Positions 1-6,485 of a stretch of 6,779 nt of DNA are shown here, piece after piece. How positions within the stretch are numbered: the first letter of the stretch is position 1; the number at the start of each line of letters is the position of its first letter. This DNA is from CAYSHJ01 sp964589725 (GTDB taxonomy: Bacteria > Planctomycetota > Planctomycetia > Planctomycetales > Planctomycetaceae): contig CAZPUJ010000377.1 in the NCBI GenBank assembly GCA_964589725.1, positions 1 through 6,779 on the forward strand, read 5' to 3'. The position numbers and the translations under genes are program-made. The notes under the pieces are model-generated. The model had not been told where the DNA came from and made no database searches. It was given only the letters and a program-made list of their open reading frames with translations.

Positions 1-480
1 CTCGCGCACCGGTTGGCCGACGAGTTTGCGGACCTCCAGCAGGTCGGTCAGTTCGTCCAGCCGGCGCTGAAAGATCTCCGGCTCAATGCGGTAGATGGCC
101 TGATGCAGCCGAAACGATTCTTGAGCCGGCAAGTCCCACCAGAGTTGATTCTTCTGGCCCATGACGAGCGAAAAGCGTCGGCGATAAGCATGCTCGCGTT
201 GCCACGGCGTGAAGCCGAGCACGGTCGCGTCGCCGGAGTTCGGGAAGATCAGGCCAGAGAGCAACTTCAAGGTCGTGGTCTTGCCCGCTCCATTCGGACC
301 CAGGAACGCGACCATCTCGCCCTGGCGGATCGAGAAACTGACTCCGGCGACAGCCGAAACGGTTTTGTATTCGCGGTGGAACAGGCTCTTCACCGACGCC
401 CACAGCCCTTCGCGTTTCTGGAAGACGCGATAGAACTTGGTCAGATTACGGACGTCGATGGCGATGGCGTCGAGCGGCAT
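1..480 (-). CDS. ABC transporter ATP-binding protein, N-terminal part (cut by the window edge)
   Basis: This is the first 160 codons of an ABC ATPase; the rest lies beyond the left edge. It would hydrolyse ATP in the cytoplasm to drive a membrane permease. The Walker A motif GPNGAGKTTT is at residues 61-70, after a typical strand (GEMVAFL). A Q-loop region reading MGQKNQLWWDLP is at 108-119. The signature motif, Walker B and H-loop are off the window. The N-terminus (RNLTKFYRV, then an insert rich in K, R and F before VSAVAGVSFSI) and the QLWWDLP stretch resemble the ATPases of uncharacterised ABC-2 type exporters (COG4586-like). That family placement is from memory, and the substrate cannot be told. 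The ATG at 478-480 is the first good start, since an in-frame TGA lies about 30 bases upstream. No clear Shine-Dalgarno sequence is visible. It follows the large cytochrome gene in the same direction after a 254-base gap containing repeats. Confidence 0.9.
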   Translation of the reverse strand, partial: MPLDAIAIDVRNLTKFYRVFQKREGLWASVKSLFHREYKTVSAVAGVSFSIRQGEMVAFLGPNGAGKTTTLKLLSGLIFPNSGDATVLGFTPWQREHAYRRRFSLVMGQKNQLWWDLPAQESFRLHQAIYRIEPEIFQRRLDELTDLLEVRKLVGQPVRE

Positions 481-734
481 GGGTGGGAATCGTAGAGTGC
501 CCAATGCTCAGTGCCCAGTGGCAAGTGCGGGCACGCATCAATTGCCACTGGCGACTTTCCAACGACCGATTCAGTTCCCCAAGTAAGCCGCCGCGGCCGA
601 GTAGTAGGTCAGCCTTTCCAGGCTGACTCGACCGGGCGACAAACAGGTCAATCCGCAGAGCCTCATATGCCCGCGGGTCTGCCGACGTTCGTGAGCGAGT
701 GGCGCTACCAGGTCAGACTGATAAGCAGCCTGAC
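481..734. other. Intergenic region with repeats, no gene seen
   Basis: This lies between the stop of the cytochrome gene and the start of the ABC ATPase. It holds a cluster of short repeats next to the ABC start (497-551) and most of a MITE-like element (604-738). The promoter of the ABC gene, if it has its own, should be here, but no convincing -35/-10 pair could be recognised. A plus-strand frame of 82 codons crosses the region, but its peptide is mostly translated repeat, so it is not called. Confidence 0.7.
497..551. repeat. Short direct and inverted repeats upstream of the ABC gene
   Basis: The heptamer GTGCCCA occurs at 497-503 and again at 511-517. CCAGTGGCAA at 515-524 is a perfect inverted match to TTGCCACTGG at 542-551. 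The 17-base interval between those arms itself contains GTGC/GCAC (525-528 and 531-534), so the structure can nest. It lies 17-71 bases upstream of the ABC ATPase start and would be in its leader if transcribed. Similar runs of GCCCA/CAGTG words are, from memory, common between planctomycete genes. A regulatory role is not shown. Confidence 0.6.
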
Positions 735-738
735 CTAC
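604..738. repeat. MITE/REP-like element with terminal inverted repeats, overlapping the cytochrome stop codon
   Basis: The ends are exact 9-base inverted repeats: GTAGGTCAG at 604-612 and CTGACCTAC at 730-738. Each end also folds on itself. GTCAGCCT (608-615) pairs perfectly with AGGCTGAC (620-627) around TTCC. AGGTCAG (710-716) pairs with CTGACCT (730-736), and CTG/CAG (718-720 and 726-728) continues the stem inside one mismatch. AGGTCA also occurs internally at 645-650. The element carries no transposase, so if mobile it would need a partner in trans. The stop codon TAG of the cytochrome gene (735-737) lies inside the right terminal repeat. The right-hand hairpin could slow or end transcription of that gene, but no U-run follows, so it is not a standard intrinsic terminator. 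From memory this GTAGGTCAG-type palindrome is widely dispersed in planctomycete genomes. Confidence 0.75.
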
Positions 739-3700
739 GGAATCTGGTGCAGCGTGTAAAAGCCGTATGCAGGCCACAGCGGCTGGTCGGCTGAGGCGAC
801 CTCTTGGCAAGCGATTTCGTAGACGTAGCCCCCCTGTTTACGCGGATCGACTTGCAGGTGAGCCGTCTTGCCGTCTTGGCTCAACTCCGCGCGGAGCACT
901 TTGCAGCGATGCCGGTCGGAATCGGGCGTCGCATACGCTCCGCCCCAGACGCGCGTGTAGCTGGAGATCGAGTAATTCTCGACATTGGTCGCGCGAGCAC
1001 GATCGACCGTGGAAAAAAACTCGATGTCGAAGCCGTCACGAGTCGCTCGAATCTCACGTATGCCGTTCGGCCGCTGCCCGTTCGCCTTGAGCTGCACAAT
1101 GCTGCCGGTGTTGTTGCCGCCAGCCCAGCCGCTGTCAGCGATGCTGCCGACGTAGATGTGTCCCTTCGGACTGACGCCGATACACAGCGGTCCCTGAAAG
1201 TTGCCGTGGGGCAAGCTGCCAGCTTGCCCGTTGACCGCCAGCAAGCTGGCAGCTTGCTCTACGTCCGGCATCGAGAACGGATAGACCGCTCCCTGCACGA
1301 CGTCGCCGACGCGCTGCGTCGTGAAGCGAATTAAGAACTTGTTGTTGTACTCGCACCCGATCCCGTGCCCCTTCAGATCGGTATACCCCTCATTGCCCGT
1401 GAGGAAGCAGAGCCCGTTGACGCTGCGAGTCCACGGATGCGGAATCTGAATCGCCGCCTTCATCTCCGGAGCATTCTTGTCCTCTTCGTGAGCCGCCGGC
1501 ACCCCGTAATGCGCCCCCTCGACGAGATAGTTGACCTCGTTGAAACAGTTCTGTACTCCCTGCTGATCCGACACGAACACTTCGTCGCGCTCGTTGATCG
1601 CAATGCCAGTTGGGTAGCGGAAGGCGTGGCCAATCGGTGTTGGTCCAAGCGAGAACGGGCCTTCCTCTCGAACGAATCGAGGATCGAGAATCTGCCTCAG
1701 CACCTTGCCGCGCCAGCGCGAGCGCTCCTTCGGACGATTCTTGTCCGTGTAGTCGCTGGAGAGTCCCCAGATCAGCCGGTTCTTGGAATCGCGAACGGGA
1801 CCGGTCGTCCATTCGTGGTAGTCGTCGGTGAGTCCCCAATCACCCGCGAGCCGCTGCTGCAGTTCGCAGTAGCCATCACCATCATGATCAACCAACAACG
1901 CGAGGTCATGTCGTGAAGCCACCAAGATGAAGTCCTTCGCGGAAGCTTCCAGCACAGATGTGTTGAAACGCCGTTGCTGCCATTGGAGTTGGACCGCGTC
2001 GAGTGCAAGCACTCCGTACGGGGCCGACAAGCCTTCGTGCAACAAACTCAAGCGATCTTCGAGGCCATCATTGTTGGAATCCGACGCGGCAAAGACGTGT
2101 CCCTTCAGCGACGAGAACACGAGCTTGCCGCTGGAACGCCACGCAAAACCAGTCGGCATGATTGACGCATCGAGCGGCAACTGAACTCCGTCGAATCCGG
2201 GAGCCGACGTGATCCGACTTTGAGCCGTGACGACAACCGGCCGCGCGAGAATCGGCAACTGCTGACGCTGCAGCTCCGCCGAATAACTCAGCGACACTTG
2301 AGTCGTCGGTAATGGTCGGGACATGGCATGTTTCATCGGCAGTTCGGTCCATTCCCAAGCATCGTCTGGCTGATCGCGAACAGGTAACCGCTGCCACGGA
2401 GGATGGGCACACTTGCCCGTCCCTTGTTCTGCCTGCTCTGTTTTCAGCTCAGGTTGAGCAGCGGGGACGGGCAAGAGCGCCCATCCTCCAAACTCGATAC
2501 GCGGCTGACCGACTCCCGACATGTTTGTCGGGCGTCCGAACCACAACTCGAAGTCAGCGGTGTTTGTGTGATTGGTCCAGCGCAACGACAGTCGCCGCTC
2601 GACACCGGATCGAAGCGACTTGTCACCGGTACTCGCATCGGTCGCGGCGATCGTGACCGGCGTCAATGTTTCCTCGACATGAATAGCGGCTTCCTCCCAC
2701 GCGATGTCATCAGGCTCTTCATCAATCACGAAGCACAAATAATAGGCAAGATGGACGCCGTGTTGATCGACTCGGCAATTACCCATCGGCTCGCCATTTC
2801 GAGTGGAGGCCATCAGGACGTGCGCTGTCGGATCGGACTTCCGGCGCAGCGCAAACTGCGGAGCGGGCAGCGACCGCGCAACATCGACGCCCGCCATCTG
2901 CCAGAACCAACGCTTGCCGACCACTTGCTGCCGAGCGAAATCTCCGAACGTCCATTGCCGAATCGAAGCAGTCTCGGCATCGAATAAAAGCGAGTGGCCG
3001 TTGTCGAAGCCGACGGCGAATGCCCGTGGGACGGAAATCTGGGTAGCCTTCGACAACCCCTCTCCCTGGCCCTCTCCCCGGAGAGGCGAGGGGACGAGGA
3101 AGACGTCGCGGATGATGCGCGGACGTTCGCCGGGGTTGACGACCCAGAGTTGTTCGACATTGGCGGGGTTCGTCGGCGGTTGGAAGTTGGGGTCATTGAG
3201 CGCTTGCCAGAGCGCGGCATGTTGCTTCACTAGATCGCCGTCGAGCACTCCGGCGACCGGCTTGTTGTACGACGGCATCTCGACGCCGGGGACAACTCGT
3301 AGCGGAGAGTGAATCCAGCGCAAGAAGAACTCCGACCGCATGTGCTTTCCAAGCAACCGCAAGTCCGAACCGCGAGCACCCAGCGCGACGTGCTTCGGCT
3401 CGTAGTCGCCGATCTTGTGACACGCGATGCAGCTCCAACCTTTGACGCTCATCAGGCTCTGGCCGGCGAGCAGCGTCTGCGCGTCGGTCGCATCATGGCG
3501 AGCGGGGGGCGTCAGCCCCCTGATGGGTGGAGTGGCTCTTGCGGCTTCGGTAGGCGCCGTCCGCTGACGAGGTACGTCGGTTGCCTCAGACGCACCAGGG
3601 GGCTGACGCCCCCCGCTCGCCGAAAGCAACGACGGAATCCGGTCATGCTCCACGAAGTAACCCGTCAACTCCGCCAACTCGTCCGGTGAGTGCTTGAACC

Positions 3701-5339
3701 GAGGCATGCGGACTCGCAGCCAAGGCATGCGCACTGGTTGTCGCTCGCCGCGCACAGCAATGGAGAGCGCTTCGTCCAACAGCTTGTCGCCAATGCCGTT
3801 CAATGACGGTGGCACAAGCGACGGAGTTTGTCCATTCAATTCATCGTCCGACTTCGCGACCTTCACGGCGGCGAGGCCGAGTCCGTGCGAGCCGCGTCGC
3901 GGATGACACGCCAGGCAATTCTTCTGTTCGAGCAGTCGCTGCCCGCGCGCGAAGCGTCCTTCGGGCGCGAGCGGACTTCGGTACGAGGTCAAGAACGCGA
4001 GGATTGCCTCGCGGTTCAAGCCGGCTCCAAACGCGGGCCGCAGCCGCGCGCGATCGGCAGTTTGTTCGAGACAACCATGTTTGAGATTCACGAGCCGAAC
4101 AGGAGTGGAAACGTCTTCGGGTGTCGCGACCGCGAGCCGATGGCACGAGGAGCAGCGAGCTTGCTCGACCAAATTCCGGCCACGCTCCACCAGCTCGTCA
4201 TTCTTGGCGAGTTGCGTCCAGCGAGCGTCCTTCTCCGACGCTGGCTCTGCCCCATCGGTCCGCAGCGCAGACAGAGCCAGCGCGAGTTGATGTCGTTCCG
4301 GATCGGAAAGCGCGAACACCGGCATGCGGTGGTCCGAGTTCAATTTCTCCGGATGCGCGAGCCAAGTCCACAGCCACGGTAACGAACGCCGTTCACCGAC
4401 GCGCGACAACTCGGGACCGGCGAACGGTCGATTGTTCGACTCCCCGAATTCGCCGACGCGATGACAGGCCAAACAACCGAGCGACCGCAGCAAGACCTCG
4501 CCGCTACGGAGCGATTTCTTTCGATCGGCCTCTTTCATCGACGGGACTTTGTCGAACGTGACCTTTTCCGACTGTCGCCCCAAGAACGCGGCGACGGCCT
4601 CGGCCTCGTCGCGCGAAAAACCGAATTGCGGCATGCGTGCGTCAGTCAATTCGCCGGCCGGTGCCGACAACTTGCCGATCACGTCCGCCACGCTGCGCCC
4701 GCTCGTGACCTGCGCCAACGCTGGAGCGGTTGGGCCGCTGCGGACGTTTTTGTCCGCGTGGCAGCGATCGCAGCGATGAGCTTCAAAATGCTGGCGGCCG
4801 ACGTCGATCAACTCCAAGTCGGTGCGCGGTTGATCGTGAAACAGCAACTCCGGCGGCAACGGCTCGACGCCGAACAGATCCGACGACCAGAACAGTTTGA
4901 GCTGCGCGGTCCGTTCCGTTTTGCGAAACGTCACGACCAACCGACGTTCGCCAAAGCGCGGCAAGAACTCGTCGCCGCTGATCCAGCCCGGTTGCTTCGC
5001 CTGCCCATGCAACACGCGCTGGCCGTCGAGCTCGACGGAAACCTCGCCTTGCACAAACGCATGCAGCCGATGCTTGGCTTCGAGACGCACGAGCACGAAC
5101 CCCCGCCATGTGGCTTCAAAGCGACCCGCCGCGAGCCGCGGGTCGGGTGATTCGGCCTGCCAGTCAAACGCGACAGCGGGGTCAATCCGTTCGATGCGTC
5201 GCTCGCCGGCGCGGTATTCAGCCAGCAAGGCGGGACGGAACTCGTCATCATCATCTTGACCGAAGCTGACGGAAGATTGAGACGCCGACAACGCTGTCAC
5301 GAATCCCAAGCAGATCAATCCGTATCGCCACCACGTCAT
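735..5339 (-). CDS. Large secreted PA14 / penta-heme cytochrome c / beta-propeller protein, putative dehydrogenase
   Basis: This is a 1534-residue exported protein, probably a periplasmic electron-transfer enzyme or sugar-binding oxidoreductase. Residues 1-28 form a signal peptide (basic R5, hydrophobic YGLICLGFVTALSA). Residues about 38-158 look like a PA14 domain (LLAEYRAG, SPDPRL, LKLFWSSD), usually carbohydrate-binding. Five CXXCH heme c sites follow at 190-194, 289-293, 396-400, 475-479 and 637-641. Likely axial methionines in MP contexts are M236, M339, M538 or M545, and M688; the third module has none. A middle beta-rich domain spans about 764-1045. A propeller spans about 1047-1418, with DxDxDG-like calcium loops at 1087-1095 and 1151-1159. 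It resembles the Pirellula/Verrucomicrobium 'membrane-bound dehydrogenase' families (TIGR02604-like, from memory). A C-terminal beta domain ends the protein. Four palindromic repeats are read through in frame. The ATG at 5339 is chosen for its GAGGTGA ribosome site. A GTG at 5357 would add six residues and overlap the upstream stop. The substrate is unknown. Confidence 0.88.
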   Translation of the reverse strand: MTWWRYGLICLGFVTALSASQSSVSFGQDDDDEFRPALLAEYRAGERRIERIDPAVAFDWQAESPDPRLAAGRFEATWRGFVLVRLEAKHRLHAFVQGEVSVELDGQRVLHGQAKQPGWISGDEFLPRFGERRLVVTFRKTERTAQLKLFWSSDLFGVEPLPPELLFHDQPRTDLELIDVGRQHFEAHRCDRCHADKNVRSGPTAPALAQVTSGRSVADVIGKLSAPAGELTDARMPQFGFSRDEAEAVAAFLGRQSEKVTFDKVPSMKEADRKKSLRSGEVLLRSLGCLACHRVGEFGESNNRPFAGPELSRVGERRSLPWLWTWLAHPEKLNSDHRMPVFALSDPERHQLALALSALRTDGAEPASEKDARWTQLAKNDELVERGRNLVEQARCSSCHRLAVATPEDVSTPVRLVNLKHGCLEQTADRARLRPAFGAGLNREAILAFLTSYRSPLAPEGRFARGQRLLEQKNCLACHPRRGSHGLGLAAVKVAKSDDELNGQTPSLVPPSLNGIGDKLLDEALSIAVRGERQPVRMPWLRVRMPRFKHSPDELAELTGYFVEHDRIPSLLSASGGRQPPGASEATDVPRQRTAPTEAARATPPIRGLTPPARHDATDAQTLLAGQSLMSVKGWSCIACHKIGDYEPKHVALGARGSDLRLLGKHMRSEFFLRWIHSPLRVVPGVEMPSYNKPVAGVLDGDLVKQHAALWQALNDPNFQPPTNPANVEQLWVVNPGERPRIIRDVFLVPSPLRGEGQGEGLSKATQISVPRAFAVGFDNGHSLLFDAETASIRQWTFGDFARQQVVGKRWFWQMAGVDVARSLPAPQFALRRKSDPTAHVLMASTRNGEPMGNCRVDQHGVHLAYYLCFVIDEEPDDIAWEEAAIHVEETLTPVTIAATDASTGDKSLRSGVERRLSLRWTNHTNTADFELWFGRPTNMSGVGQPRIEFGGWALLPVPAAQPELKTEQAEQGTGKCAHPPWQRLPVRDQPDDAWEWTELPMKHAMSRPLPTTQVSLSYSAELQRQQLPILARPVVVTAQSRITSAPGFDGVQLPLDASIMPTGFAWRSSGKLVFSSLKGHVFAASDSNNDGLEDRLSLLHEGLSAPYGVLALDAVQLQWQQRRFNTSVLEASAKDFILVASRHDLALLVDHDGDGYCELQQRLAGDWGLTDDYHEWTTGPVRDSKNRLIWGLSSDYTDKNRPKERSRWRGKVLRQILDPRFVREEGPFSLGPTPIGHAFRYPTGIAINERDEVFVSDQQGVQNCFNEVNYLVEGAHYGVPAAHEEDKNAPEMKAAIQIPHPWTRSVNGLCFLTGNEGYTDLKGHGIGCEYNNKFLIRFTTQRVGDVVQGAVYPFSMPDVEQAASLLAVNGQAGSLPHGNFQGPLCIGVSPKGHIYVGSIADSGWAGGNNTGSIVQLKANGQRPNGIREIRATRDGFDIEFFSTVDRARATNVENYSISSYTRVWGGAYATPDSDRHRCKVLRAELSQDGKTAHLQVDPRKQGGYVYEIACQEVASADQPLWPAYGFYTLHQIP
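1209..1258. repeat. Palindromic repeat A inside the cytochrome gene (propeller)
   Basis: Two 17-base arms at 1211-1227 (GCAAGCTGCCAGCTTGC) and 1241-1257 (GCAAGCTGGCAGCTTGC) are exact reverse complements of each other. Each is itself a near-perfect hairpin (stem 1209-1217/1221-1229 and stem 1240-1247/1251-1258). The arm centres are 30 bases apart, so both arms are read in the same frame. They encode related peptides, QAASLL and QAGSLP, within residues 1360-1377 of the propeller. The element family is, from memory, a common dispersed planctomycete repeat. Confidence 0.85.
2398..2489. repeat. Palindromic repeat B inside the cytochrome gene (middle beta domain)
   Basis: The 26-base arms at 2398-2423 and 2464-2489 are reverse complements at 24 of 26 positions. 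The core of each arm is a GATGGGC...GCCCGTCC-type sequence, with 40 bases between arms. The gene reads through it as residues 951-981: GGWALLPVPAAQPELK, a Glu/Gln-rich middle, then GTGKCAHPP. The peptide is low in complexity and unlike the beta-strand sequence on either side, as expected of inserted DNA. Confidence 0.85.
3057..3093. repeat. Palindromic repeat C inside the cytochrome gene (linker after heme 5)
   Basis: Nested inverted repeats: outer CCCCTC (3057-3062) with GAGGGG (3088-3093), and inner CCTCTCC (3071-3077) with GGAGAGG (3080-3086). It is read in frame as PSPLRGEGQGEG (about residues 750-761), in the linker between the fifth heme module and the middle beta domain. This CCCTCTCCCTGGCCCTCTCC type of repeat is, from memory, very widespread in bacterial genomes. 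Confidence 0.8.
3497..3621. repeat. Palindromic repeat D inside the cytochrome gene (linker between heme 4 and heme 5)
   Basis: The 26-base arms at 3497-3522 and 3596-3621 are perfect reverse complements. They enclose a 73-base interior. Each arm folds on itself as well (GGGGGC at 3505-3510 with GCCCCC at 3515-3520). It is the longest perfect inverted repeat seen in the window. It is read through as residues 574-614. One arm gives ASGGRQPPG and the other RGLTPPAR, so the two arms are read in different registers. The stretch is rich in Pro, Ala, Arg and Thr, typical of a flexible linker. Confidence 0.88.
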
Positions 5340-5343
5340 GTCG

Positions 5344-5350
5344 TCACCTC
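5344..5350 (-). promoter_or_regulatory. Ribosome binding site of the cytochrome gene
   Basis: On the minus strand GAGGTGA lies four bases before the ATG at 5337-5339, placing its GAGG core seven bases away. It sits between the TGA of the yhaM-like gene (5354-5356) and the ATG. It therefore supports the ATG over the in-frame GTG at 5355-5357, which lies upstream of this site. Confidence 0.7.
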
Positions 5351-5353
5351 GGC

Positions 5354-6331
5354 TCACGACCCCGATGACATCTGCCCTTTGAACAGCTTGCGGTCGATGC
5401 GGGCGAGGAACGGGGTCCAGTTTGATCCGGTGTTTGGGTCGTCGACGATGGTGCGAGCGAACTCGTGGACCTTGGCGTCGAGGTTGTCGAGATAATGCAG
5501 CATGATGGCCTCGGGCGTCATCGGCAGGCGCGGGCTGCCGAATTCATACGAGCCGTGGTGGCTGACGATCATATGCTTCAGCCGGAGAGCGATTTCCTCG
5601 GGGAACGATTCGCCACTGAGGCGAATGGCTTCGTTGATCTTCGCGGTGAGCATCTCGACCGCAATGATCATGTGGCCGAGCAACTGTCCTTCGTCGGTGT
5701 AGACAAAGGCGTTGTCCAGACCCATCTCGCGAACCTTGCCCAGGTCGTGCAGGAAAATCCCGGCGAGCAGCAGGTCGAAATTGACCGCCGGGTACAGGTC
5801 TTCGATCCGCTTGGCTGTCTCCATCATGTTCACGATGTGTTCCAGCAGCCCGCCGCGATAAGCGTGATGTGTTTTCACTCCGGCGGCCGCCTTCACGAGA
5901 TCATCCATCAGCGGCTCGTCGATCACGAAGCACTCCATCAAGGCTCGCAGCGCCGGTTGTTCGATCGCGAGCAGCAGTTCGCGCAGCCGCTTGAGCAACT
6001 GTTCGACGTCGGCGGTCGGACGCTGCTCGAAGTCTTCAGGGTTGAGGGTGTCGTCCTGGACCGCGCGGATGTTCGTCAGAATCATCTGCAGGTTGCCCTG
6101 GAAGAGCTGCACCTTGCCGCGCACTCGGACGAAGTTGCCGGCCTGGATGTCGGTCAGCGAATCCTCGGCGACGTTCCACATCAGTCCGGAGATTTGGCCG
6201 GTGCTATCGCGCAACGACGCCAGCAAGAAGAGATTGGCTTGGCGGTTCGCTCGCAATTGCTTGTCCGCGAGCAGATACACTTCATCGACGGAGTCCCCGT
6301 CCTTCAGCTCTTTCAAAAACTGCCGAGCCAT
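5354..6331 (-). CDS. yhaM: YhaM-type 3'-5' exoribonuclease (OB-fold plus HD domain)
   Basis: This 325-residue cytoplasmic protein matches the YhaM layout and length (Bacillus YhaM is about 314 residues). An N-terminal OB-fold nucleic-acid-binding domain spans about residues 12-95, with ANLFLLASLRDSTGQISGLMW leading to a five-stranded barrel pattern. A helical linker follows, then an HD metal-dependent phosphohydrolase domain at about 150-290. Visible candidate metal ligands are H165 (GGLLEH), H195-D196 (FLHDLGK), H220 (LLGH), H258-H259 (SHHG) and D282/D285 (YLDNLDAK), so the active site looks complete. Known YhaM enzymes are manganese-dependent 3'-5' exonucleases acting on short or single-stranded RNA and DNA. 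That activity here is inferred from the family. The ATG at 6329-6331 is preceded by AAAGGT at 6336-6341, a fair ribosome site. A strong hairpin lies 32-64 bases upstream. The next gene starts 14 bases after its stop. An HD-domain hydrolase of other specificity is the main alternative. Confidence 0.87.
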   Translation of the reverse strand: MARQFLKELKDGDSVDEVYLLADKQLRANRQANLFLLASLRDSTGQISGLMWNVAEDSLTDIQAGNFVRVRGKVQLFQGNLQMILTNIRAVQDDTLNPEDFEQRPTADVEQLLKRLRELLLAIEQPALRALMECFVIDEPLMDDLVKAAAGVKTHHAYRGGLLEHIVNMMETAKRIEDLYPAVNFDLLLAGIFLHDLGKVREMGLDNAFVYTDEGQLLGHMIIAVEMLTAKINEAIRLSGESFPEEIALRLKHMIVSHHGSYEFGSPRLPMTPEAIMLHYLDNLDAKVHEFARTIVDDPNTGSNWTPFLARIDRKLFKGQMSSGS

Positions 6332-6362
6332 GCGGACCTTTCAGTGCCTGATTCAAGACGAA

Positions 6363-6395
6363 TCGGCCGCGAGCAATCTCGTTGCTCACGGCCGA
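6363..6395 (-). promoter_or_regulatory. Strong hairpin in the leader of the yhaM-like gene
   Basis: TCGGCCGCGAGCAA (6363-6376) and TTGCTCACGGCCGA (6382-6395) form a 14-pair stem with a five-base loop. The only imperfect position (6370 with 6388) becomes a G-U pair in the minus-strand transcript, so that RNA would be fully paired. It lies 32-64 bases before the yhaM start. No U-run follows, so a terminator is unlikely. A leader structure affecting RNA stability or translation, or another repeat unit, are the alternatives. Confidence 0.6.
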
Positions 6396-6485
6396 GTGAT
6401 TGTCGGCGGGCCGGGGGGATTCTACGGACGGACGTCGCTGGCGAGAAGCGATGCAGACGAGGCGTGGAGTTGTGCGGCAGGGGGC

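Noticed and set aside
13..495. Plus-strand open frame of 160 codons at the left edge
   Set aside because: The opposite strand carries an ABC ATPase with an exact Walker A motif over the same bases, so this frame is its shadow.
710..736. Standard rho-independent terminator for the cytochrome gene
   Set aside because: The hairpin is real, but on the minus strand it overlaps the stop codon and is not followed by a U-run, so it is described only as part of the repeat.
511..759. Plus-strand open frame of 82 codons in the intergenic region
   Set aside because: Its peptide is largely the translation of the MITE-like element at 604-738 and it runs into the end of the cytochrome gene antisense. No ribosome site or family resemblance was seen.
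1209..3621. CRISPR array
   Set aside because: The repeats are inverted pairs of four different sequences spread over 2.4 kb inside a gene. There are no regularly spaced direct repeats with unique spacers.
4461..5150. Plus-strand open frame of 229 codons inside the cytochrome gene
   Set aside because: It is antisense to the PA14 domain and first heme modules, which have clear motifs. Long antisense frames are expected in GC-rich coding DNA.
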